Shown here: in pieces, positions 46,514 through 57,450 of the stretch | Numbering within the stretch: position 1 is the first letter of the stretch | Layout of the letters: each line of letters opens with the position of its first letter | From: Lasioglossum baleicum | Taxonomy: Eukaryota; Arthropoda; Insecta; Hymenoptera; Halictidae | DNA: 64,000 nt | Direction of reading: 5' to 3' | NCBI RefSeq assembly: GCF_051020765.1 | Contig: NC_134931.1 | Coordinates: 21,158,810-21,222,809 of the forward strand | Program-made: the position numbers and the translations under genes | Notes under the pieces: model-generated | Database searches by the model: none | Seen by the model: the letters and a program-made list of their open reading frames with translations, nothing else | What the model was told of the DNA's origin: nothing

Positions 46514-49500
46514 GAGACAGAGAGTATATATGGTAAATAACTGTCGCAAGTAGTGCAAATACGAGAAGCGTATAACAGGAAACCATACCACCAAAAAACG
46601 CGACATTCACTGAACAAACACGAATGATACAATTATCGTCACATCGATAAAGCTGACGAAAAAACATCATTCTTTGCACATTCTCATTCAAGACAAAAAT
46701 ACTACATACTCGTACAAACCTAACGTTTTGTACGGAAGTATATTTCCTTCTGAAATTTCAATACAGTTATTTGTGCATTAAAAAGTTTAAATGTCGTATG
46801 ATAACGAAATTTTTGTAATATCGTTACATTTCGGACGCAGTTACGCTAATAGGAGTTTTTTTAGATTCGTGTAGCTAAATAGCGTAACTAAAGTGTAACT
46901 AAAATTAAAAATGAATAAAAATAAGAATGATTGTGATTGGGTGATGATAGATAAGAGTGCTGATGCGAGCGATGATGTAATTCATCGAACTCATAAATCC
47001 CTGGTATGTGCACAGTGGTTTGTTGCGTTCTCATTTCGCAAATAGAGATACGGGGAAAGACCGAAGATGCCTCAAGTTGCTGCTACCCATCTCAAACGAA
47101 TTGTAAACATATTTAGTAAAAATATTATTTACTTTAGGCCACACCCTACCGATTTTGATGACCTTGAAACTTGAAACACGATATGTATTCAGGTTTACGT
47201 CTCGTACACAGCCTTACGGAAGACGCGACGCATGGCCGTGAAATGACAGTAGAACCTCGATTATCCGAAAAATAGTGAATGACCTTCGTATGTTCTCTAC
47301 GCGTCCACCTATGAAAAAGAACTATTAGTTAGAATCTGCCCCTCTTGATACCAGTCAAGCCTACTTAAACCATTTTCCGTTAGGAATACTAACAGAAATG
47401 TAAATCGAAGTGGTAATATGTGGTGACCCACTCCGTATACGATGTGTATACATATGTATATGTATATTTTTAGCATTATGTAAACAGGCTGAACATTATA
47501 AAGCATTACAGACGAATATCTCCAAAAATATTGATCATACGGATAAATGTTTCAGATGAAAGTTGTTCAGTACCGAAGGGGACATCACGTGGTGGGACTT
47601 TTATTTTTCCCGGTGGACACTCCAAGGTGAGGTGAAGGTCAACTTTCTTTTTTTAAATGGAATGTCCTATTTTTTATACCATAAATCGATAGAGTATCAA
47701 ATTCCGAGTATAAAAGTGTTGACCTTCATATGTCCTAAACCCAATAGTTAACGAGATATTATTGAAACAATTTTCTTTCTTCTTTGGATAATATCTCGTC
47801 AACTATTAGGTTTAGGACATATGGAGGTAAACACTTTTATATATTTAGAATTTGACACTCTATCGATCTATGGTATAAAAAATAAAACATTCCATTTAAA
47901 AAAAGAAAATTGACCTTCACCTCACCTTGGAGTGTCCATCGAGAAAAATAAAAATCCCACCACATGATGCCCCCCTCGGTACTGAACAACTTCCATCTGA
48001 AACATTTTTGCGTACAATAGTACAATCAATATTTTTGGAGATACATATTTGTCTGTGACGCTTTATAATGTTCGCCCTATATATGTATACATCACATTTA
48101 TAATTACAGCAATAGTGCTCTTGTATTTAATCAATAATTTTAAAACTGTTCGATTTCCCGAACCACCTCGGTCCCAATTAGTTCGGATGATCAAAAGGTT
48201 CTACTGTATACGTTCCGCTAACTGAATCATGCAACTGCCTCGAAACTTTTGAACGGTACTGTACAGCGTTCCATTTTTACACGTTTATATGCGCAGAATT
48301 TCGATAAAAGTACTGTGTGTGCGAACATTCTGCTGAACATTCGTAAAGAGTAATAGTTGACATTCACAGCCGCAATGTCCTGTGGATGGTCCGGTTTCGT
48401 TCAATTTTTCCTGCTATAGTACACCGTAAAAACGCACGCGTGCCGCCCAGTTTCGTTTCTGCGTATGTATGTACGAGTGTTTGTAGGAAGGAAGTCCTTT
48501 CTTTCCTCTAGTGATAGCGCCGTCGCATTATCAGCCAGCAGGCTCGTTTCACCAGGCAAACAAGTACATATAGAAATGAATTAATAGTACACGGCTGTGA
48601 GAACTTTTTCACCGGGGCCACTGTTCAACTTTTTATTGGGTAGCCCCCCCCCCCAAACAGTGTTGGCCCAGGGCCCCAAAATTTACGATCCGCCGCTGGT
48701 GCTCACGTTGATCGATAAGTTTTGTTTAGGAAAAAGATAGGTTTCTTTGACACAACAACGTCATACTTTAAATTATGTTGGAATATAATTTAAATGTCAT
48801 ATTGTACCCTGTTATCTTGTTTCATTACAATAATACACAATAGGCCTGAAAGACTGTAATAATATCGATTTCGATTTTAGGAACGGTAATGAAAAACTTC
48901 TATTCCGATTAACTGTTATGATTCACCGAAATTTCCTATTATTATCGATTATTCCAACTATTTGGGTTACGATTCTTATATCAGCTCCGATATCAATTCC
49001 GTAATCATTATATTTCCGGTTTGATATCGGTTCCGAAATAGTTCCAGAATAGATATTTTTATGGGCTTTTCCGTCATTGATAGCACTAGACTGTGGATCT
49101 TATTCATTTTTGCGAGAAATGATAATACATATGGTGTGTGTGAATCACAAAACCGTATAATATAATGACGAAAGTATTTTATAATTACGATTTCTATTAA
49201 TTTGCAATTTAATATTTTCAATAAACTATATCGAATAAAAGACTTTAGACGTTACTACTAAACAATTACAATTATTAAGAGTAAAAATGCGTTTCCATTC
49301 ATCTCCCATCTCTAGCAATTAATGAAGAAAATTTTGATTCTACATGAAGAAATACATAAACAGTCGAGATATATTAATTATTGCAGCTAGGTGTCACTGT
49401 ATCTATTCAGGGCTGCGGTATGGAAAATTTGTGCCTGGGCCCAAAATTATAATTTGCGCCCCTCTACCAAAACCAAAACACATTTTTTATCAGATATTTA

Positions 49501-52500
49501 TTCATCACAAAAAAACACAACCAAGGCTAACTATGTATCACCAAAAATGGAAATTAAAAAGATAGTAACAAATATCGTCGCTATCAGCGCCCCTTTCCAA
49601 CAGGAACTTAAGGGTGCCAATTAAGGATTGTAATAGTAAGAAGCTGTGCAAATTATATTACAAAAACATTTTGTAACCGATACACGTGTAGAACAAGTGT
49701 CAAAACAAAAACGTGTGGAACAAGTGTCACAACAAGATCGTCATATGAGCCAGCTGCGATAAGAGGCGACCAGCGACTAGTCGGCAAAGGCAAGGGATAA
49801 ACAAATGGTCCTTTCCTATCAAACACGACGCACACACAGATTACTATCTCTTAGTCGAATAGTTAGGAAAAAAATATACATTCACAATGAAAAAATATCG
49901 ATCACCTTGAAAACTCCGGAAACGAGACTTTTAGAAAAATACAGTGGGTAACGAAAGTATTCGAACGCCCTTTAAAAAAAAAATAACTTTTTTATGAACG
50001 TACCAGACGACCTGATTTTTTATAATCAATTAGAAGCATTAGTTTACGAAATGGTATGCAAAAAAGATTTTCCAAAAATTATAATTTACAAGGTTAAATG
50101 CAAAAATAAAAGAGGCATTTTTTAAAACCTTTTTATTTGGGACCCTAATGAAAATTTAAAATATATCTTTTCAGGATAAATTAGGAATAATATTAAAATA
50201 AAGTACGATTGAAGAATGATACCGCAGTAACCGGTACAGTTACCCTATTTACTTCAAATAAAAATAAAACCATTTCGATTGAATAGGAATTTGTTCGAAT
50301 GTAGTTACGCCGGGGATGCGATGGATCATAATGGATTCGTCGATTCCAATTAAGACAATACGCACGACACGCTTAAATTGAGGATTATTAATTGGAACAC
50401 TGCTGGGAAGCAAGCGATAAAGAAGAGTATTAATTTATGTGTTATCAATACCTAATCTAATTGTAAGCAATATCGTTGTGCCATTGACACGTGCATCCGT
50501 AATTGCGTGTAGGAATTTCCTATAAATACACCATACATACAGTCCTTTTGTTATTGCCGAAGACGACACAGTTAAATATTGCTTACAATTAGTTAGATAA
50601 TTTCTACGCATATATCAAACACATGCCATTCCAGACGTATTTTCCATTTTTCATTTAATTATATGTAGACCGCAGATTTTGGGCATTTACGGCTAAATTG
50701 GATGGGAGAAACATAAACAGCGGCGGACCGTTCATTTTGGGCAACACTGTTTGGAGACCTACACAATTAACCCGAATTAACTCAAGTATGTATGTCTTTT
50801 GGTATAATTTATTTTTGTCTCAAGTTTTTAATTTAAATTGTTTTTCTTTTTATTATTTTCCGCGAACGGGGACCCTCTAGGCTGCATCCCATAAAACCCA
50901 TGACCTAGATCCGTCGCTGCTGCTAGAACTACATATACTATCTGGAGTTAGTATTATATTGATTATATATGTATTTTATAATTAATTACAATTTCTCTTT
51001 ACTACCAATTTCATTCAATCAAAGACGAAATAAAAATTGATTATTAGTCTGCGGATTTTATGCATATGCAGCAAAAACAATTACGTGTAATTGCAATAAT
51101 GCATGAGAAAAAATAATTTCGAGAAAATTATTTCGATAACATCTCGTTAACGATCAGATGTAGGACATATGAAGGTCAATACATTTTAACTCACAATCAG
51201 AAGTTGATCGACTGTATCGACTCACGATACAACAAGTAGGTAATTACACTTAAAAATAACAAGAAAATTAACAACAAAAAAGCAAGTACCGTATGGGATG
51301 GGCTCCTCGAAGCCATTTAAATTTCATGTTTTACAATGTTCATAGAATGTACCGTTTAATTTGTTATTCACAGTAATCGAGTTAGCTGGGACACCCTGTA
51401 TATTAGAGAAATAAAGATTAGATACTTGTTATCTTAATCTCAAAAAGGTAACAAAACTAAATACACGTGAAAGAATAAATGAAAACCGATCGAGTGCACC
51501 TGCGGTACGCATGATTGCTACGGATCATCACGTAGAAAGTCGATGGTAGGGAATATGTACATGTATGTATAGTATATGCAAGGTGGGCGCGCGTGTGTAC
51601 ACTAGTGTACAGGCGGTATAACCACATTCCGAAATGATTCACGTAAAGTTCGCGTAAAAACCTTAGCTGCTGTTTCAGTGTCGCTATTATTAGTTACCAG
51701 AAAACTCAATGAAAGTCTGTATCAATAACTCGTTAACGTAATCTAACATGGTTACGTAGTAAATCAAATGAGGACTCTTAGCATCGTCAGCAATCGTACG
51801 CGAACCTGCATCCATTTTAATATTATTTAATATTGATGAGGTTATGTTCCGTGACCGCCATTATAAATAAACACAAGGCTTCGGTTTATTATGATTTATC
51901 ACACATGCTTTGTTCTCTTGCACTCGGCTAACGACACACACGAGAAGATCAAACCGTTTTCAACCAAGCACGCCGACATCTGCACGCGTGCGCAAACACT
52001 CGCTCTCGCTCGAACACATGTATTCGAACCTGAATGATTAAACTCGGAACAGCATTCAGACTTGTCTAAAAAAATCATTTGCACCCTGACCAAAGAAAGG
52101 TCAACGGTCATTATTACATCACACCGAATTTCAAATAATGTCAGCTTGCATCGTTAATGCATTGATGCAACATTCATTGCAGCTGCTATGTAAGAGTAAA
52201 AGAAGGTTAAGCGTGACAGAGTCCACCAACAACGTTCCATTGGGAATTGGGAAGTACATATTTAATTGAGTACAAGGATTTAAACAAATATTTCATTCAT
52301 ATTATCTCTTTGCACTCGGAGCTATTTTCTCACTCGAAAACATTTCTTCGAACCTACAATAATGCCATTCTTAGTAATTGTTTGTGTTCTTAGTAATTGT
52401 TTTTATTTAGTAAATGTAATGCAATCTAATTGTATATCATGTAATAGTGCGATATTAATCTAATAATAATCTGATAACGTAATCTAGCTTGGTAATTGAT

Positions 52501-53722
52501 TAGATTACAACATAAATATATGTATATACATATAATGTAAACAATATTTAGAATAATGGTACAGCAATTTTTGCTGGTGACTTTGACATGATTCACCAAT
52601 CGGTAAGGGTTAACATTATCAAGATTATCGTTAGTATTTGACGCATAATGTATTTCAAGTAATGATATACATATACATATATCTCATTTCATTAATTGAA
52701 GGAAATTGAAGCTATGCCAATAATTAAGAAAGTAATAAATTGTCCAAATTGATCATTTGAAAGAATAATGTTTAATTGTTTATCGAGAAATTGTCGCTGA
52801 AATAACATTTACAATAAATGTCAATAAAATCAAGAGACTGTCTATATATTTTTAAATAATATCTATATAAGTGTATACGTACAGGTATAAATAATATCAA
52901 ATGTCAAAAAAAAGAGAATAGTCAGTGAAAATAAAAAAAAGTAAAAAATAATTTATTTCGAGAAATAATAAATAATTTAATTGGAAATAAATTGATTGAA
53001 TCTTCGTATGAAATACTTAGTGATAAAATATTGTTATTTGAAACATAGATTATCTCTGAAATAACTTTGAAAAGTAATTTAAAAATAATGTTATTTAAAG
53101 TGTGCTGATAGAAATAGATTACACCATTTGAGCATTCCGTTTGTAAAATTGCATTAATTCTCTCTCTCTCTCTCGCTATCTCGATGCGTACAATCCCGCA
53201 ATTAACAATCACTTTAGTAACAATATCCAGCGTTAAAAATAGAACGATGATGTGCATAAAATTACGCACGAGTCACAACACTAGCAATCGAATGCTCGCA
53301 AATCTCGCAATAATTACGAGACAAGCGAGCCACTTTTCACGTCTCTCGGAACAATGATTCCAAGCAAAAAAGGTCGGCGCCTGAATGAAACGCGCACGCA
53401 ACGTGTCGCAGGAACCACCGGAGTACATACTGTTGGACTGTTTGGAAAAAAGGGAATCAGGTGAACACCGTGTGGAAGAGTTCCAATGGAGCGTGAATGG
53501 TTGCAAGGCAGGTTACAAACGCCGCTGGATGATTGTACGGGATACGAGAAAACCTGTTTCTCTCTGGCCCCCGAGCTGACTCACGATCAATGGTGACTAA
53601 ATAGTAGGTGCCGTGATCATGACGTTCGCGGGCGACAGGTAAAGCTGACAGGTAATATTACCTCTGTACAGGTGCGAGAGAAGAACGACGGCGAAGATGA
53701 ATCGTTGGCGGGCACACAACAT
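29879..53722 (-). CDS. Pvr: PDGF/VEGF receptor tyrosine kinase
   Basis: Coding exons in transcript order: 53722-53662, 45926-45796, 45720-45531, 43739-43612, 43158-43014, 41716-41577, 41497-41326, 39426-39303, 38344-38151, 37648-37482, 37388-37253, 36794-36648, 36343-36188, 36115-35976, 35021-34859, 34126-34026, 33945-33795, 33419-33195, 32873-32705, 31882-31648, 31451-31120, 30857-30752 and 30538-29879. All junctions are GT-AG and in phase. The total is 1390 residues; fly Pvr is similar in size. The protein is a cell-surface receptor for PVF ligands and signals through Ras/MAPK and PI3K in haemocytes, glia and epithelia (family knowledge). Visible are a signal peptide, seven Ig domains, a transmembrane helix (about 737-760), a split kinase (about 816-1171) and a tail rich in YxxM. 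Intron 1 is 7.7 kb and full of repeats. Oddity: the catalytic loop is HGDLAARN. Confidence 0.95.
30752..33419 (-). other. Pvr: Pvr exons 18-22: split tyrosine kinase domain
   Basis: The glycine loop is GSGAFGVV, the ATP lysine is in VAVKMV, and the helix-C glutamate is in LASELKIL. The hinge is [12 protein letters not shown] kinase insert of about 100 residues (RGDFINQ... to ...YKDYNLKP) carries YRGDY. The catalytic loop HGDLAARN is at 1028-1035, the DFG at 1048-1050 and the activation-loop tyrosines are in [11 protein letters not shown]. Then come [21 protein letters not shown] and MRQCW. All catalytic residues are kept except the HRD arginine, which is Gly1029. Confidence 0.93.
34026..34126 (-). 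other. Pvr: Pvr exon 16: transmembrane helix
   Basis: The 33 codons include [20 protein letters not shown], followed by the basic stop-transfer stretch KVRREK. This matches a single-pass type I receptor. Confidence 0.92.
35258..35863. repeat. Foldback element in Pvr intron 14
   Basis: The left arm (AACTTTTTTAATACTGTACT, then TTTTTTGGGAAGCTAGAGCA, ATTAGTTTACTACAGGATGT and GTGGGCCTATA) is repeated inverted on the right. Arms are about 190 bp long and centre near 35560. There is no coding sequence, and no clear target duplication. Confidence 0.8.
37458..37480. repeat. (GT)n microsatellite at a splice donor
   Basis: The run abuts the exon 10 donor of Pvr (minus-strand GTACACACACAC). Its length could affect that splice site. 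Confidence 0.85.
38394..38682. mobile_element. MITE with ACAGGGTGTTTCACCCG ends
   Basis: ACAGGGTGTTTCACCCGATT with TTGACATTTTGATTCCTTCG and CTGCT on the left is mirrored at 38637-38682 (GCAGCGAAGAAATCAAGATG, then TCAAAATCGGGTGAGACACC and CTGTA). It lies in Pvr intron 8. Its right end is where the adjacent mariner inserted. Confidence 0.85.
38683..39228 (+). mobile_element. Deleted mariner element nested in a MITE end
   Basis: The terminal repeats are CGAGGTACGCTAGAAAAGTA with ATGAGACTG on the left and the mirror of CACGAGGCACGTTAGAAAAG with TAATGAGACTG on the right. TA duplicates lie at 38681-38682 and 39229-39230. The inside keeps transposase text: [20 protein letters not shown], then [13 protein letters not shown], a frameshift, then [13 protein letters not shown] and [12 protein letters not shown]. 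At 546 bp it is less than half the usual ~1.3 kb and is inactive. Confidence 0.88.
40221..40256. repeat. (GTATACA)n tandem heptamer
   Basis: Five perfect 7-bp units in Pvr intron 7. A shorter related run (GGTATACA) occurs near 61365-61381. Confidence 0.9.
40586..40975. repeat. GC-rich mosaic with hAT-foldback sequence
   Basis: TTTCGGTACATTCCTGCCAA with TATAACTGCCTCAGGGCTCT (40594-40640) matches the right arm of the hAT-like element at 23673-23725 in inverted orientation. CGAGCATGCGCGAGAAAAGT (about 40669) matches its tip. The rest is rich in TGCC/GGCA words and ends CTGCTCGAGGCAGGGCTGGC. That end is shared inverted with 32416-32445 in another Pvr intron, and CGTCCAAAATCGAGCAT is shared as well. 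It has no gene content. Confidence 0.65.
41780..41919. mobile_element. 140-bp hAT-type MITE with perfect 8-bp duplication
   Basis: The ends are CAGTGGCGTAGGTAGC and GTAGCTACGCCACTG. The direct repeat GAAATTAC flanks both sides (41772-41779 and 41920-41927). A (TGAA)n microsatellite of about 35 bp sits inside. It lies in Pvr intron 5. Confidence 0.9.
42137..42184. repeat. (GA)n microsatellite
   Basis: About 48 bp of pure GA in Pvr intron 5. Confidence 0.95.
43859..44498. mobile_element. TTAA-flanked inverted-repeat element (piggyBac-like MITE)
   Basis: TTAA occurs at both ends, as TTAAGGGAGTAGACTCG and the mirror of TTAAGGGGATGGACTTG. Arms extend over about 120 bp, pairing CCGCGACCGCCCTCAAAAGT, CCTATTTTTACGTTTACGAG and AATTTGCATTATTCGGCA. 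The interior is AT-rich with no transposase. TTAA target use suggests piggyBac, but the tips begin GGG rather than CCC, so the class is tentative. Fragments lie at 7.7 and 13.7 kb. It lies in Pvr intron 3. Confidence 0.75.
45006..45265. mobile_element. Short element with CAGACCTGGGCAACT ends
   Basis: TACACCAGACCTGGGCAACT on the left faces AGTTGCCCGAGAGCCTGGTG on the right. The ends resemble those of the 61711-61857 MITE. The flanking 8-mers do not match as a direct repeat. It lies in Pvr intron 3. Confidence 0.55.
46022..46270. repeat. ACAGGGTGGGGCAATAAC repeat with a hairpin
   Basis: It starts ATACAGGGTGGGGCAATAAC. AAAACGAAAAACGTGGGGCG with CAAGATAATA (about 46150) is mirrored by TATTATCTGTTGCATGCGCC with CCACGTTTTTCGTTTT, ending near 46264. 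It lies in Pvr intron 1. Confidence 0.75.
46442..46524. repeat. (GA)n microsatellite
   Basis: About 83 bp of GA with two GACA interruptions at its right end. Confidence 0.95.
47246..48206. mobile_element. Pogo-like inverted-repeat element
   Basis: The left tip is CAGTAGAACCTCGATTATCC with GAA. The right tip mirrors CAGTAGAACCTTTTGATCAT with CCGAAC. CAGTA..TCCTCGATT tips also occur singly at about 63695 and 13700. The middle is taken up by a separate palindrome (47491-48073). There is no transposase frame. It lies in Pvr intron 1. Confidence 0.65.
47491..48073. repeat. ~580-bp palindrome (ACAGGGTG-family foldback)
   Basis: Arms run from GAACATTATAAAG inward through CTCCAAAAATATTGAT, CACTCCAAGGTGAGGTGAAG and GACCTTCATATGTCCTAAAC to a centre near 47775, and back with few mismatches. 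The AACAATTTTCTTTCTTCTTT loop is identical to the one at about 21520-21545. It would form a long hairpin if transcribed, as it is within the Pvr pre-mRNA. Confidence 0.85.
53662..53722 (-). other. Pvr: Pvr exon 1: start codon and signal peptide
   Basis: Twenty codons, then a phase-1 donor AGAG|GTAATA. The peptide begins [21 protein letters not shown] basic N-terminus and hydrophobic core, then a short polar end, make a plausible signal sequence. It joins in phase to exon 2 at 45926 (D-STALQLNV). Any upstream 5'UTR exon is not identified. Confidence 0.8.
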
Positions 53723-54120
53723 TTTCTCACTGTTCTCTTCTCCGGTGTTTTGTTACTTCGCAATCGGTTTCCCTCGTATATCACTACTTTCAACTCTTTA
53801 CATGTTTGATAAGGCACTCCGGCACGGCATAACTCACATCGGAACACTCGTTGTTAAGAGAAGCACGTCACTCTTCGGCAACGCTCACGGCCGTTCTACT
53901 GGTACTCTCTGGTACTCTCCCAACTCCCAGCTGAACGAACGAGTTACAGCTTACACAGCTACGGCTACAACCGCCTTTCCACGAGCAGGCCCCACCCCGG
54001 CGATTCTCTGACTACGACTTATCGACGACGACGTCATCTTAACCATCGTTCACCTCGATTCCGCACTCCAGTACTCCAGTTCGTGCTCACACTTTTGTCT
54101 TTCGTCGCTTTCATTACTCT

Positions 54121-54144
54121 AGAGTCTAGACTGGTCTAGACTCT
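54121..54144. repeat. Perfect inverted repeat AGAGTCTAGAC-TG-GTCTAGACTCT
   Basis: Eleven-base arms with a 2-bp spacer, with further partial TCTAGACTC copies on both sides. It lies about 400 bp upstream of the Pvr start codon. It could be a protein-binding site, but this is inference. Confidence 0.6.
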
Positions 54145-56355
54145 AGACTCATCCAGACGGCAGCCATGCGTGCACTTTGGTGCACCTTCTCTTCGAGCGA
54201 GAACCAATTATATTATCCCGAAAAATGTTTTGTTTTGATACTCTTGTAACGTTGTTTTCAATGACGAATGAACTTCCCAGTGCTAATTTAGTTGATCGAA
54301 AGTGAAGTAAACGATCTTAATGCAAAATAAACATTTTTTATGTGAATTATAACGAATTGCTGTAAAATAAAAATTTACTAATTTTTGCCACAAATGCATC
54401 AAGTTCGCTGTCAAATTATTACTGTTGTATTTGAATGTTGCATACGAAATGTCTGATTTTAGTTAGATGTACAAATGCTGCGGAACGTTATGATCAAGAA
54501 TTAACATTCCAACAGATTTAGTCTATGCAATATGTAGAAGTTGTTTACTGAATTGAAATTTATTTTCTTTCTTAATATGCGTTTAATAGGTTAAAAGTGA
54601 TATAATAGTATTTTTAAATTCCATATTCACGTAACTAAACAATAATTAGTAAAAATTTAATTATTTTTATTCAACTGCAAATATAGTTTTACCAGTATTT
54701 ATTATAACGTAGTGCCTATGAGATTATTAAGCCAGAAATTAAGTTGGTTGGGTCTGCAAAAAAATGTTGTTCAAGAGGGGGGCCCCGGACTACATAAGTT
54801 TAAGAACCACTGCTCTAAAACCATCAAACAACGTAAATAACAAATTCGACATTTCTCAAGAGGCACATCCATTCCAATATTTTCGGCTACCAACAGCTAG
54901 AAACTGTGATTTTAAAATTGGCAGTTGTTACTTGTGAATTAATTAGGATTGTTAGTATACAATGAAAGTAGGTCTACAATACCAATCCGTTCAGCAGAGG
55001 TACAGTCAGTCAAAAAGTCTCCGTACTCCTTGAAGCACGATAATCTCTTTAAAATGATCATGAGTTCATACGACGTGTCAACTCATTTTTACTCAAAATT
55101 AGTTAAAAAATAGCAAGATTATTTTTTGTCTAATTTTCAAAGCCCTCACCCGTTTACGTTCTACACTTTAATTCGATTTAATATTGTCTTATTCAGTATC
55201 TCATAATTTAAAGATATTCATGTGCGGTACAATCGCAGAGAAACATCAAATTTGCAATAGAAATATCTAAACAGTAAACAGACAATGGATAAATTTTTGC
55301 CTGAGGAGATTCCGAGTGATAAATTAAATTATTGTGGAACCGCTATCATTTAATTTCGCTCTCAAGATCATTGCATATTAATTTCTGAAATGAATTTACA
55401 CCGACTAATTATGAATATTTTTAGACTGATATAAAGATAATTCGACAACACAGATGGGAAAACGGATGATAGTCTACGACACTGTAAGTTACGGAAATAA
55501 AAAATAGACAGATTCCTACTTTTGCGTTGACTTCTAGTTATTAATCATGAAAAATCCGCCCGAAGAGCAGCAACCCAACCAACACAGACGCACGGCTGGC
55601 TTGCCCGGGTGGGAGTAGCCGATTCTACGTCATCGGCTCTCGGAGCACCAATAGCCCATGCCTTCTATTGGGTTGTATAGAGAGAGAGAGTTTAAATACA
55701 GTCTACAAGATGTACCTTCAAAAATATGTTTAAGAAGATTCATAAATGAAGTTGTGGATGGTTTTAACATCGGAAATTATATATTTGTAAAATAGATTCG
55801 CCGTTTAAGAATAGATTATGCGTTGATCGTTAAGTTATGTAAACTTTTTAATCTACAATATGGTATGATAAAATAGAGGTCCTCGCATTTCAATTTTTAT
55901 TGTGTGACGTGCACACGAATGAGTAACAGCGTATAATAGCGTAACAGTGATAGGATACCAACGCTTAAAAATTTAATCACAAACTGCATTTCGATACTCG
56001 GATCTTTATAAAAAAGAAAAGAATATATTGCATTTCTCGTATGTTACAAAGACTCATTCAACACTGTGATCGACACTTCTTGGTTAATTTTTATAACAAA
56101 TAATACGTGCATATCAGTCTGGTTATTATACTATAAAAACTGTGTCACAGACATGACCATCGTTCGTATAATTCACTCGAATAATTAAAAAGTATCCTCG
56201 AAATCTGAACAAGTTGAACGCCATATAGTGGTCATCGATGACCAGCGCGATGGAATTCGTTAAAAATGATTACCGTAAAATTAATGCCACTGAATATCAA
56301 AATCTATTAATGCAGAAACTAACTAGATTATAGTGTATGACGAGAATTTCATTAT

Positions 56356-56357
<2 letters not shown>

Positions 56358-56409
<52 letters not shown>
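56358..56409. repeat. (GT)n microsatellite
   Basis: About 50 bp of uninterrupted GT. Confidence 0.95.
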
Positions 56410-56410
<1 letters not shown>

Positions 56411-57009
56411 CTAACTATTGCTATTAATAACGCAAATCGCTTCTACGAATACAATAAATAAAAATTGTGTGAAACGCATAAAATTCGTGTGGCAATCAAC
56501 GTGTTAATTGTGTATACATATTTAATTGTGAAAGTACCCTTTTAAAAGCGGATGTTTATCCGTATTATTTGTACGTGCAAGTTATGGAAGCATTTACTTC
56601 AGGATTCCACAGTCTTCTTCATTAAGATATAATAGTAGTTCCACGTTTAAAAATATACAGAACAGTTCGCCTCGCTGTATTCCGTAAAAAATGTAACTAA
56701 ATATACACGTGGAATTATTAAGAACATGCGTTTCGAGAAACTAACAACCAGCAATCAATATTAATTATCAGTGTTTTTCCGATCACATTTTTTCTCACGG
56801 CATACCAGATACCTTATTTCTTAATACTAATTATAACAGTAGAAAATAGTCATTACAACAGTGACATAAACAATACGAGGTCATTGAATAAAAGGTTACC
56901 ATTTCATAAAACCTAAAGCGTCATTTGTGTATTCCGCTTTATCGTTGAATCAAAACTAAGATTTACTTATTATAACAATTAGTCAATTATTTCAATCTAA
57001 ACTTCGTAC

Positions 57010-57125
57010 CCCTGTCGATGACGTAGCATCGGCTACCCCCACTCTCGCGGTCCGGTCGCCCGGCCTGGTGGGTGTAACCGATCCTCCTACGTCTACGTCA
57101 TCGGCTCTTGGAGCACCAGGTCCCA
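57010..57125. repeat. Palindromic GC-rich repeat (GATGACGTAGCATCGGCTACCCC)
   Basis: GATGACGTAGCATCGGCTAC with CCCCAC at the left is mirrored by GTGGGTGTAACCGATCCTCC with TACGTCATCGGCTC at the right, about 60 bp later. Single-arm relatives lie at about 55600-55660 and 58590-58675. Confidence 0.75.
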
Positions 57126-57310
57126 GGCCCAGGCCTGCTCTATTATATCGCGTTAAAAATACAGTGGGCGATCATATTATTATCAACAGGTGGAAGAATT
57201 ATAATTATTAATTATGTAACAGCTGCCATATAAAAGAGGTGTTACTATAAGTATAACTTTAATTTCGTTTTTGTTATTAAAATTTATATATGTTCATAAT
57301 AATTTGATCA

Positions 57311-57312
<2 letters not shown>

Positions 57313-57384
<72 letters not shown>

Positions 57385-57400
57385 CTCTGTCTCTGTCTCT
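57313..57400. repeat. (TC)n microsatellite
   Basis: About 65 bp of pure TC, then mixed GTCTCTGTCT. It starts roughly 50 bp below the 3' end of the transporter coding sequence. Confidence 0.95.
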
Positions 57401-57450
57401 CTGTCTAGTGATATAAAAATAGAATTGTCACTCTAATTATTATCTTAACG

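Larger units (their letters stand above)
53723..57450. other. Pvr upstream / transporter downstream region, no gene
   Basis: Positions 53723-54150 are the likely Pvr 5' region. It contains the palindrome at 54121-54144. A single hAT-type end (CAGTGGTTCTTAAACTTATG on the minus strand) lies at about 54772-54812. Copies of a GC-rich repeat with TACGTCATCGGCTC lie at about 55555-55680 and 57010-57125. A GT microsatellite (56358-56409) and a TC microsatellite (57313-57400) follow. The rest is AT-rich with nothing supported. Confidence 0.55.

Noticed and set aside
52922..53269. 115-codon minus-strand open frame in Pvr intron 1
   Set aside because: Low-complexity AT-driven translation with no domain and no link to Pvr exons in phase.
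53385..53579. 64-codon plus-strand frame opposite Pvr intron 1
   Set aside because: Reads fairly protein-like but has no recognisable family or neighbouring exons.
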